Of a stretch of 64,000 nt of DNA, positions 46,188-54,800 are shown one piece after another. A model generated the notes under the pieces. It saw only the letters and a program-made list of their open reading frames with translations. It was not told where the DNA came from and did not search any database. This DNA comes from Solidesulfovibrio magneticus RS-1 (GTDB lineage Bacteria; Desulfobacterota; Desulfovibrionia; Desulfovibrionales; Desulfovibrionaceae), in contig NC_012796.1 of assembly GCF_000010665.1 (NCBI RefSeq), positions 4,059,501 through 4,123,500 on the forward strand. The letters are read 5' to 3'. A program made the translations under genes and the position numbers. Each line of letters begins with the position of its first letter. The first letter of the stretch is position 1.

Positions 46188-48053
46188 CTAGCTCTGTTCG
46201 AAAGCCTTAAATAAATTAATCCATTGTTCCTCAAGGGCATCGTCAACATTGCCGTCAAACTTGTGTTTAATGCGCTTGCTTAATTCAACCTTCCACCCTA
46301 AATCTAAAGACAGTTGATTATCTCGCGCAAAATCTTCAAACTGCGGAATAACTGGTTTTCCTGGATCGATAGCATCTTCCTGCAAGCCATCTTCTGTTCT
46401 GAATATCCTGTCAAAGCTGTCAACAAGCAGGCCTAGCGGAATTAAATCCTCTATTTCAGACCCGATTTTGTGGGAAAAAGTGTCACAATCGAGCACCTTC
46501 CCCTGCGCACTTTTGTACAAACTTTGCTTCAAACTTTCTTGAAATTGTTTCCCTGTCTTGTCTGAATCCAGAAGAGCAACAGGCAAAGAGGATCGTCCCC
46601 CCTGAATTATGGAAACTACAGGCCTCACTGCTTTGGCTCCGCCGACGGGGATAAATACCATCTCTTTTTTAGGTTGGAGCTTACCCTTTGCAACAAGATG
46701 ATTTTTGATCATCGTTAAATAGAATTGATCAGAAACTCCTTCGACAATTATAATATCACAGCCAACGAGCAAGCTTTGTGAAGCAGTTATGCCTATAGCA
46801 GCATTGACCGGCTGTATTGCTTTTTTTTCTTTATCCGCACGACTTATGTCATTAGACGCTTTCGTCATGCCTTTCTCAGTGTACACTGCCTTCACTTTGT
46901 CTAAGTTGTTATGGTCAACAAGAAAAGGGAGGTGCGTCGTATAAATCAATTGGTTTTTGTCTGCGAGGCGTTCAAAAAAGCGGATCAAATCTGTCTGTGC
47001 ATTTGGGTGTAGGCTAAGGCCCGGTTCATCCAGAAGCAAAACACAGTCCTTATGATTTTCTTCACTTTCAGAAAGAAAAACCAAAAAAAAGCTAAAGAAC
47101 CACTGAAGCCCTTTGCTGCGGGATTCGAGTTCAATCGGAGCGGGGCGTTCAATATCACTTACAAGAATTCGAAAGTATTCACCGTCGGCATTAAAATGAA
47201 AAATATAATCACCCTGAGTCCACCACGCCTTGAACTGTGCCGTCAGGCGGGAAGCCGCAGATGTGACCTTGGCAAAGCGCTCTTGTTTGTTTCTAGACTC
47301 TTTTTCAATTTGAGGTTGCGCTTTTTGTCGAGGATCATTGTTAGGGACAGTTTCTCGTCCTAGATCAAGAATCTCTTTTGGATCGAGCTTAAGATGTCCA
47401 AAGAGAACCTTTAAGGTACGAGCTTTCATTCGTTCTTTGCCAGTTAAAGCATCGATACGACCAAGATCGTCAATTACGCGGGGAAGGTAGAGGTCAGAAT
47501 CTAAATTACCATACTCTGAGTAATAAACAAAACGGGGCATCGCTTCACATATCACGTTAAAAATGTCTTTCCCGACAACATCTTCTAGCTCTTCGGACAA
47601 CAACTCTCCTTTGTCGTTTGAAAGATAGATATAGAAATCTTCATTATAATTTTTCTTGATAAGAAGATAATCAGTAAAAACTATTCTGCCGGCAACTTCT
47701 GCGCCGGCCTCAGCTTGATCGTCCTCTCCCGATGATTGAGCGAGATACTTTTCATATTTCTTTGAAAAAGACTTCAACTCTGTCTCATTAAGTTTGAATA
47801 ACACCTCAATAAAAGGCTCTTTTTTTCTGATCTCGCCATTAGCTTCAACCTCAAAATATTCATCTCGAGGATAATCCAGCAAAAGATCAATTTTCGTCGC
47901 GTCGTCAGCAGGATTAAACTTCCATAACGGCAAAAGCAGGTTTGTCTTGCCTGATTCGTTAACGCCAACAAAACAAGCAAGTTGATCAATTTCGATCCAT
48001 TCAGTTTCTTTGACAGAACGGAATTTATTTACTTTATATTTAGAAAGACGCAT
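46188..48053 (-). CDS. OLD-family ATPase/TOPRIM nuclease
   Basis: A 621-residue protein. Walker A GVNESGKTN is at residues 30-38. The central region has SRSKGLQWFFSFFLVFL (signature-like), VLLLDEPGLSLHPNA (Walker B/D-loop) and TTHLPFLVD (H-loop). The C-terminal TOPRIM has IIIVEGVSDQFYL and ALLDSDKTGK, the Glu and DxD metal ligands. This is the OLD/GajA-type architecture, used in several phage-defence systems. No partner gene such as GajB is adjacent, so it is probably a stand-alone class 1 OLD nuclease. It lies in the defence part of the island. Confidence 0.9.
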   Translation of the reverse strand: MRLSKYKVNKFRSVKETEWIEIDQLACFVGVNESGKTNLLLPLWKFNPADDATKIDLLLDYPRDEYFEVEANGEIRKKEPFIEVLFKLNETELKSFSKKYEKYLAQSSGEDDQAEAGAEVAGRIVFTDYLLIKKNYNEDFYIYLSNDKGELLSEELEDVVGKDIFNVICEAMPRFVYYSEYGNLDSDLYLPRVIDDLGRIDALTGKERMKARTLKVLFGHLKLDPKEILDLGRETVPNNDPRQKAQPQIEKESRNKQERFAKVTSAASRLTAQFKAWWTQGDYIFHFNADGEYFRILVSDIERPAPIELESRSKGLQWFFSFFLVFLSESEENHKDCVLLLDEPGLSLHPNAQTDLIRFFERLADKNQLIYTTHLPFLVDHNNLDKVKAVYTEKGMTKASNDISRADKEKKAIQPVNAAIGITASQSLLVGCDIIIVEGVSDQFYLTMIKNHLVAKGKLQPKKEMVFIPVGGAKAVRPVVSIIQGGRSSLPVALLDSDKTGKQFQESLKQSLYKSAQGKVLDCDTFSHKIGSEIEDLIPLGLLVDSFDRIFRTEDGLQEDAIDPGKPVIPQFEDFARDNQLSLDLGWKVELSKRIKHKFDGNVDDALEEQWINLFKAFEQS

Positions 48054-48240
48054 AAGCTGCTCCTGTTAGAAATATTGCGGGAACAAGAGGTCGTGTATCA
48101 TCCTTAGCGCTTACTACTTACTTCTCGAAAGCATCTATTCCATTATACTCCGACTGTCCATTGGCGTCATTTACCATTTTCGCCGTTTCCGGGCTGGGGG
48201 TAACAGCTCTCAAGATGTGGCGGCATGTCCCAGTCGGCCA

Positions 48241-48720
48241 TCAGCATCGCAAGGTGGCGATGAGGCGCTTGGGTTTAAGCAGCAGATCCAAGGCGGAGAG
48301 AATGTCACGGCACACCACGCGTGACGCCAGGATGGTCTGGGCTGCCGCCCCTTCCTCGCCAATGACCGCAATGCCCAAGGCGGCTACGGCCAGCATGAGG
48401 TGACCGTTTTGCCCGTTGCCGATGGCGACTGTCTGCGCACTCCCAAGGCCCTGAATGAAGTCCAGCTTGGCCTTATCCTGCTCCGCCGGGCCAAGAATGG
48501 AAAGATCACACGGCAAACCCTCAAGCTGGCGCTGGGCCGTGCCCATGGTGTCGGCGGTGATCACGTGGACCGAAAGTTCATGCGGTGGAAGGTTAAGTTC
48601 CCTCACTCGTTCGGCGACTCCGGGCACAAGCGTCCCGTCCGTAGCCATGGTGCCGTTGTAATCAAGCACCAGGTGGCGAACCTCAAGAGAAGCCTGGCCG
48701 TGTATGGAATAGAGCGGCAT
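48241..48720 (-). CDS. HAD-superfamily protein (soluble P-type-ATPase-like)
   Basis: A 159-residue single-domain HAD protein. Motif I is LDYNGTMATDG (Asp-x-x-Gly-Thr with Asn at the second place), then LSVHVITADTMGTAQ (motif II Thr) and AIGNGQNGHLML (motif III/IV). This matches the small soluble P-type-ATPase-like HAD group. The usual second Asp of motif I is Asn here, so phosphatase activity may be weak or different. GGAGG precedes the ATG. It is in a GC-rich segment, unlike most of the island. Confidence 0.8.
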   Translation of the reverse strand: MPLYSIHGQASLEVRHLVLDYNGTMATDGTLVPGVAERVRELNLPPHELSVHVITADTMGTAQRQLEGLPCDLSILGPAEQDKAKLDFIQGLGSAQTVAIGNGQNGHLMLAVAALGIAVIGEEGAAAQTILASRVVCRDILSALDLLLKPKRLIATLRC

Positions 48721-48851
48721 TGCTGCCTCCGTTGAAATTGTTGGTGGCCAAGCTTCGGTCCAGCTCCCTGTCCCCGCCCTGGCTCCATCGGTAATCACAG
48801 GGTGGCTCCAATTCGTGAGCACGCCGTGGCTCCATAGGGGCGATCCTGACT

Positions 48852-48969
48852 TCGAAAATGGTGGGGGCTGGGTGGCCGGGACCCGAATTGTGGGCCAAGC
48901 TGGTCCCGTGGCCGGGGACCCGACTCGGCTTCGAACTTGGTCCCGGTAGGCAAGACCCTCCATTTTCGA
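48852..48969. repeat. dyad-symmetric repeat block between HAD and MucR genes
   Basis: TCGAAAATGG (48852-48861) and CCATTTTCGA (48960-48969) are perfect inverted 10-mers. Between them two tandem units of GTGGCCGGG(G)ACCCGA-N15-GGTCCC lie at 48872-48907 and 48908-48944, each with an internal GGGACC/GGTCCC inverted pair. It is not coding. It could be an operator cluster, an origin or a recombination site. Confidence 0.7.
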
Positions 48970-49003
48970 GGATGGTTGTCTGGTAACACACGGGTGCGTC
49001 AAG

Positions 49004-49041
49004 ACAAAAAAAGCCCCAGCACGGGGAGACGCACTGGGGCT
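49004..49041 (-). terminator. intrinsic terminator of the MucR-family gene
   Basis: On the minus strand AGCCCCAG (49034-49041) pairs with CTGGGGCT (49012-49019) and is followed by a run of T. Confidence 0.85.
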
Positions 49042-49087
49042 GAGGGGAAGCCGCGTCAGGCCGGGCGGCATCGAAGGGTAGACATTG

Positions 49088-49495
49088 CTATTCGGCTTTG
49101 GCCTTGGTCCGCCGCTCCCAGAGTTTCATGTCCTTCATCTTGGTGCGGCGTTCCCGGGCCAAAGACTTGCAAGCCAAGGCCTGGGTCTTCTTATAGCCGT
49201 ATTTTGCCTTATATTCCTCGGAGGTGAGGCCATGGGAGGCCAAGTGCTTCTTGGTGATGACCTTGAAGGACTTGCCGCACTCAAGGCAGGTGATGGATGC
49301 TTCCTTGATGGCCTTTTTAGGGTCCATGGCGGGTGCGGCAGCATCGGCATCAATGGTAGCGATTTGACCGGTGCTGACAGCAGCGATCCCTTTGGCGACG
49401 GACTTGACCATGCTGATAATTTCTTCTTCCGTCATCGGCCGAGCGCTAGCCTGGGCCTTCACGATTTCAAGGGCGCTCTGAATATACTCTTCCAT
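49088..49495 (-). CDS. MucR/Ros-family zinc finger regulator
   Basis: A 135-residue protein of the Ros/MucR family. The zinc finger is at residues 70-95: CLECGKSFKVITKKHLASH, with C-x2-C and H-x3-H. The LTSEEYKAKYGY stretch after it is the family hallmark. These proteins bind AT-rich DNA and regulate transcription. It lies next to the repeat block at 48852-48969 and a terminator, so it may control island genes, including its own. The N-terminal helix (EIVKAQASARPMTEEEIISM) probably mediates multimerisation. Confidence 0.93.
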   Translation of the reverse strand: MEEYIQSALEIVKAQASARPMTEEEIISMVKSVAKGIAAVSTGQIATIDADAAAPAMDPKKAIKEASITCLECGKSFKVITKKHLASHGLTSEEYKAKYGYKKTQALACKSLARERRTKMKDMKLWERRTKAKAE

Positions 49496-49788
49496 TATGT
49501 CCTCACTGGATGGATTGATTCTCGGTTGAGAATGAATTGCTGCCTAAATATGGTGTGACTTCTTTTGTTGTCAAGTGTTAAACAGTGAAAAATTATTTAA
49601 TAAACGGTCTTTTGAATGGGATAGCTGGGTCAGTGAAGTGGTTTTCTGGTCTAACAACTGGCGTAATGTCGTTCCAGGGTTCCGTTCCTTGGGAAAATAT
49701 TCACAGCCCATGAAAAAGCAACTTGCCGCATCAGCGCGCTTGCAACTCAGAGAAATAACTCATACTCTGCCGAAATGGAGGAAAAATA

Positions 49789-50067
49789 ATGAACAAGGGC
49801 GAGCTGATCAAAGCAGTTGGCGAGAAGTATAATCTCGACTATGAATTTGCCGTTGACTTTGTAAACTTATTTTTTGACTCTATCAGACAAGCTTTAAATA
49901 ATGAAGATCGTGTTGAAATCCGTGGATTTGGTTCATTTGCGGTAAAAAAATATAATGGTTATACAGGTAGAAATCCTAAAACTGGGGTTACAGTGGAGAT
50001 AAAACCCAAAAAACTTCCATTTTTTAAACCTGGCAAGGATTTTAAAGAATATCTTAATCGTAAGTAG
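49789..50067 (+). CDS. HU/IHF-family DNA-binding protein
   Basis: A 92-residue HU/IHF protein: MNKGELIKAVGEKYNL, EIRGFGSFAVKKYNG, GRNPKTGVTVEI (the arm with the intercalating Pro), and PFFKPGKDFKEYL. It bends DNA and probably supports site-specific recombination, replication or regulation of the island. GGAGG lies seven bases before the ATG. Lower GC than the chromosomal copy would be expected to have. Confidence 0.95.
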   Translation: MNKGELIKAVGEKYNLDYEFAVDFVNLFFDSIRQALNNEDRVEIRGFGSFAVKKYNGYTGRNPKTGVTVEIKPKKLPFFKPGKDFKEYLNRK

Positions 50068-50973
50068 CTTGTGCTGTGGGTGATCTTCCAACCCTACTAG
50101 TCCAGCTTCCTCATCTTGGGTGCAGCTACCATTTTCGACGATCCAGACGGGGCGGTTGACCACTTGTTTTGTCAAACTGCCTCCCATGAATACGGCGTAT
50201 AGTCGTGGCCTCCCGATTTTCCCACTTTTAAGAGTGGTGGTCGCAGTCAAGACACTGACTGGCTAGACTTCCGCATGCCCTGTGTCGTTTAAGCCAGGGA
50301 CATCAGCTGATTAGACCCGAACCCCTCCCCCCAATTTCGCCGCCATTTTTTTGCTGATCGGCCTACGGTCATGTTCAATGCCAGACACGCACCACGCTCT
50401 TCCACTCCCCCTACCGCATAGCCAGTTCGACCTGCGTCACATCCCTCACCTGTCCGCTCACCGCGAGCCAGCCGGACAGGATTCCGTCAGGGCCGGAAGT
50501 TTGTGTTTCTTCGAGAGGTTATAATCGAATTCGCCCAACACTCAGCTTGAAGATGAAAGTGGAGTCAAAAATTAAGAATCAGCCAAGAATCGCACCATAG
50601 GTGGTAAATCAAAAAGTCTAACCCCGTGATTTTCAGCACCCAGCCTTTAGATAATAGGCCGTCGTGGGAAACAATGGATTTTAGCGCCCCCCCCCTCAAC
50701 GCCCACTGCTCGTCTCCCCCCTCCCTTCCTGCAGCCAGAGCCAGATTGCGACAAATAGCGATATGCATGTTTGGTCAACGACGCATTGGTTATTTCACCT
50801 TGTTGGCATGCAGCCATAATTTATATGCCAAATGTTTATATGAAGTTGATAGAATTAAATTTGATAACAATGCGACCATTCAAAGTCGACTGCATGGATT
50901 TTCAAAAAATCAACTCCAGGCAAACTTAAATATCCCAGAAAATTGCAAGAGCAGATTAGGCTTTAATTAATTA
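50068..50973. other. gene-poor stretch
   Basis: About 900 bases with no convincing gene. It contains a CCATTTTCGA motif (50129-50138) and a GC-rich segment with pyrimidine tracts. A plus-strand frame at 50626-50970 lacks a ribosome site and any family resemblance. Confidence 0.5.
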
Positions 50974-51002
50974 TTGACAAACCTATGGTTTTTGGCTAGT
51001 CT
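50974..51002 (+). promoter_or_regulatory. candidate promoter of the DUF5131 gene
   Basis: TTGACA at 50974-50979, 17 bases, then TAGTCT at 50997-51002. It lies 62 bases before the DUF5131 start. Confidence 0.55.
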
Positions 51003-51063
51003 TTTTTCAGCTTGGAGGTCATCCTTAAAAGCAAATAATTACAAATTTAGAGAGGTGCTGAGA

Positions 51064-51780
51064 ATGAACAAAACAAAGATTGATTGGACTGATTGTACAT
51101 GGAACCCGACAACTGGATGCACAAAGATAAGTGCTGGATGCGCAAATTGCTATGCGGAATTAATGGCTAAAAGATGCAAGCTGATGGGCCTGAAAAAATA
51201 TCGAAACGGTTTTGATCTGACGCTGCATCCCGACATGTTGGATAAAAAGTTGAGTTACCGAGAGCCAAAGATGATATTCGTAAATTCTATGTCGGACATG
51301 TTTCACAAAGAAATTCCGCTTGAATTTATTGATGAAGTTTTTACGTATATGCGACGCGCTCCTCAACATATTTTCCAAGTGTTGACAAAACGAGGCGATC
51401 GACTGGAAGAATTGTCCCCCTATTTGTTTTGGCACGACAACATATGGATGGGCTTGACCGTCGAAAACGAGCAGGCGTTAAGTCGGATTGATAACCTGCG
51501 AACAACTCCAGCAATTGTACGTTTTGTTTCCATTGAACCACTCCTTGGTCCACTTCCAGCCCTGAACTTCGAAGGCATCAATTGGGTTATCGTCGGTGGC
51601 GAATCAGGTCCCAAAGCTCGTCCGATGGACTTGGACTGGGTTCGTCCAATTCGAGATAAGTGCATCGAAATGAACATACCATTCTTTTTTAAACAAAAAG
51701 GCGGGTTCAGAAAACAGGAAGGTTATAACATCCTTGATGGCCAAGTTTGGCACCAGTTTCCGCCTAACCATATAAAATAG
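51064..51780 (+). CDS. DUF5131 (phage Gp37/Gp68) family protein
   Basis: A 238-residue protein. The N-terminus NPTTGCTKISAGCANCYAE carries Cys spaced C-x6-C-x2-C, and MIFVNSMSDMFHKEIP and VSIEPLLGPL are family hallmarks; the cysteine pattern is reminiscent of radical-SAM-type iron-sulfur sites. The family occurs in phages and islands, often next to three-Cys-motif proteins; its activity is not known to me. The ATG at 51064 follows GAGAGG; the frame is open further upstream. It is 99 bases before the large fusion gene and on the same strand, so the two may be linked. Confidence 0.85.
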   Translation: MNKTKIDWTDCTWNPTTGCTKISAGCANCYAELMAKRCKLMGLKKYRNGFDLTLHPDMLDKKLSYREPKMIFVNSMSDMFHKEIPLEFIDEVFTYMRRAPQHIFQVLTKRGDRLEELSPYLFWHDNIWMGLTVENEQALSRIDNLRTTPAIVRFVSIEPLLGPLPALNFEGINWVIVGGESGPKARPMDLDWVRPIRDKCIEMNIPFFFKQKGGFRKQEGYNILDGQVWHQFPPNHIK

Positions 51781-51879
51781 ACGAGGATCGGAAATAAAGG
51801 GGCGTTCATTGAGTATGCCCCTGACAATTCAAAGTTTAAGGACAACATCATATCTACTGCATAAAATAGAAGTGACAAA

Positions 51880-54800
51880 ATGGATAATTCTAAGATTACA
51901 TTTAAAATAGAACTTGCAGGCAAATCTCCATATAGCACGTCAACAAAATCAGATTACATAAAATTTCTAGAGAGTAATTTAAGCGATATCTATCAAGGCA
52001 ACATAGGTTTGTATTGGTCACGTCTTATTGAAAGCGATGGCCAAAAATTATATTTTCCTTTTGTCGACATCGATCCTTTCTTGGACAAAGTTTCACATGG
52101 CGAAATTGAACTTATAAACGACTCCATCTTCAGAGTAAAAATTTTCATACAGGCGCTCTCAAAATTAGGAGTACTTAACCGTTTTAAATTTATTGCAACA
52201 GGCGGATATGGATTCAGAGCAATCTCCAACATTCTTTTAAGTCAAGATGACTACGATGGATTTGTTGGCTTTATAAAAACAGAACTCAATAGTTGTCTGA
52301 TTGACTATCAACCATCAGAAAACACAACAGCACCATACCAAATACTTGCACGCAAGGATAACCCTTTCCAAAACCATAAGCAATTAGTCGGCAGACATTC
52401 CACTTTAGTTGATAGCAACGGGATCATGGATGGTTTCGGCTACTACGACTATTGCTCAATTACAAGCAATGAGCTTAATCCTTATTCTTATGTTGAAGCA
52501 GCCAGGGAATTATTAATTTTCACTATTATCTCTGACGTATCTTCACTTGGCGAGTTCGGCAGCAAAATCCAATTGTACAAAGAATTACGCAAGGACTATG
52601 CTGATAGAAAAATAAAATTTTTTGATATATCAAAAAAATTCAAGGCGATATCTTCGGATAAAACTTTCGAAATTTTAAATAGCCACGGGTATTCATTCAA
52701 GGAGATAGATAAAGGTATTGGCAAGATTTACACATTCAGCGACAAAACATGCCCTGCCTGTGGCCATTCCAATGGCAATGCATTCGTAACACCGCCATAC
52801 TTTCGATTGAAATGTTTTCGGTCTACATGTCCTGCGTCGATTTCTAATGGAGGAATGTCTTTAAATGAATGGTCGGGATTATTTCTGCAAAATGAAAACA
52901 AGAGCCAGCCACTCGTTGATCCTAATATCACACCCCTAAGGATGACTCTCGACGAGGCGCAGCAGGCTATTACTGACAGCTTAAACTCAAATAGTGATGT
53001 CTTTTTAAAAGTTACTCCAGGCTCTGGAAAAACCCATCTGGCCTTGGAATACGCTTGCGAGCAAGCTCTTCGTGGGAATAAAATTATATATAGCACTTAC
53101 AACGTAGCCCAAGCAGACGAAGCTTTCAATGTTGCCTTGCAAAACTTAGCCAACAACAACTTAACACACCGACTGCACACCCAAGAAGCTTCATGCAACT
53201 GCCAAGATGATTATAAATCAATGGTAAACCTTGGATACTCGCCATCAACATTACTTTGCAAGCGTTGTTCTGGAAAAGTAAATTGCGGGTATCACACTGA
53301 ACGCACGCAGATGTACCCCGGCATTTATTTTACAACGCACCATATGCTTCGTGAGCTTGATCCAGATATATTTGATGCTGATATAACAATAATTGATGAA
53401 AATATCTTGCCTTTAGCGCTCAGTGAGAACAAAAGCTTTTCAGAGGCAGATTTACGAGCGCTTTCTGCTCACGTCGAAGGACATAGCGCTGCCATAATTG
53501 GAGAAATAATAAAACTTGTGACTGACGTATACAACAAAAAGACAAGCAAATATCACGAGATACTGCTTGTTAAAAACTACCATGAAACAAATCACGACAA
53601 CGTACTTGATTTTCTAAGCCGAAAATTGAGCACAACAAGCGTTTCAATTATTGAGACAATTAACAATACAGTTGAAATTTTAAAGAAAAATTACAGCCAA
53701 CTTTACGTCTCTCAAGTAAACTACAATGCCGTCCGGTGGCTGTCTGGTTTTTATGAAGAAGATGTATTCTCATGCATATATTTCAAGAACAATGGAATAG
53801 TTGAATTTTATACTAAGCAAATCAACAAGTCGCTTCTGTTCAATTCCAGATACATTTTTCTTGATGCTACGGGCAACGATTTGATCGTCAATAAAATATG
53901 CAATAAATCAGTTCAGCCAAAAAATATCGACATCGATTGGAATTGCAGAGCAACATTTATTGAAAAAAATATCAAGAAAAGCACAGACATCCATGACAAC
54001 GAAATGTCAGAGATTATTGAAACAGGCCTGTCGCATTTTACACGCGACAAAGTGCTTATCGTTTCTTTCAAGAGCAATTGCGAACAACTGCTGAATATAT
54101 GCAGCGAAATTAAACCAGACACTCAATTTGAGTTCTACAATTTCTTCGGACAAAAAGGGACTAACCAATTTAAAGACTTTGATGCTATTTTTGTAATTGG
54201 TCTTCCCTATCCAAATATTAACACCGCTTGGCAGGATGCCCACATTTTATTCCCAGGAGTTGACCAGGACGGCCTCAGGGACAGCTGGCCATATATTGCA
54301 ATGGAAAGTGAGCTGCTCCAACTCATTCACCGGGTACGCCCCGTGCGCAAGGACCACCCGATTGAACTGGTTGTGGCTGGCAATAGCTACCCAGGGTCAC
54401 TTCCTGAGCCATCCCAAAGAATATCCTTCAAGCGTAGAGAAGATCCAGTAGGAACGGCTGTCGATCGGTTACGAAAATTTATCGATTACTTCGGATTCTA
54501 TGACGTAACATTGGAGTATATAGCTGGTGTAGCAACCACCGATTCTGAATCAAAAGCCACTCAATTCCGTAAGTTATTATTTGACACGATTGGACACCTC
54601 GTTGCGCAACACAAAGCTCAGTATTTGAAAGCCGGGCCTGATTGTGAGGGGACAGAGGGGACTCATACTTGTTCTCGAAGCACACTTAGTATCCATCATG
54701 TCATTTCAAATTTATATGTACATTTACAAAAATTAAAAATCATTGATACTGAACGAAAAGCTCAGTCTAGTACCATTATAGATACTATAATGGAAATAGA

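Noticed and set aside
50626-50970. Plus-strand frame of 114 residues
   Set aside because: No ribosome site, low-complexity N-terminus and no family resemblance.
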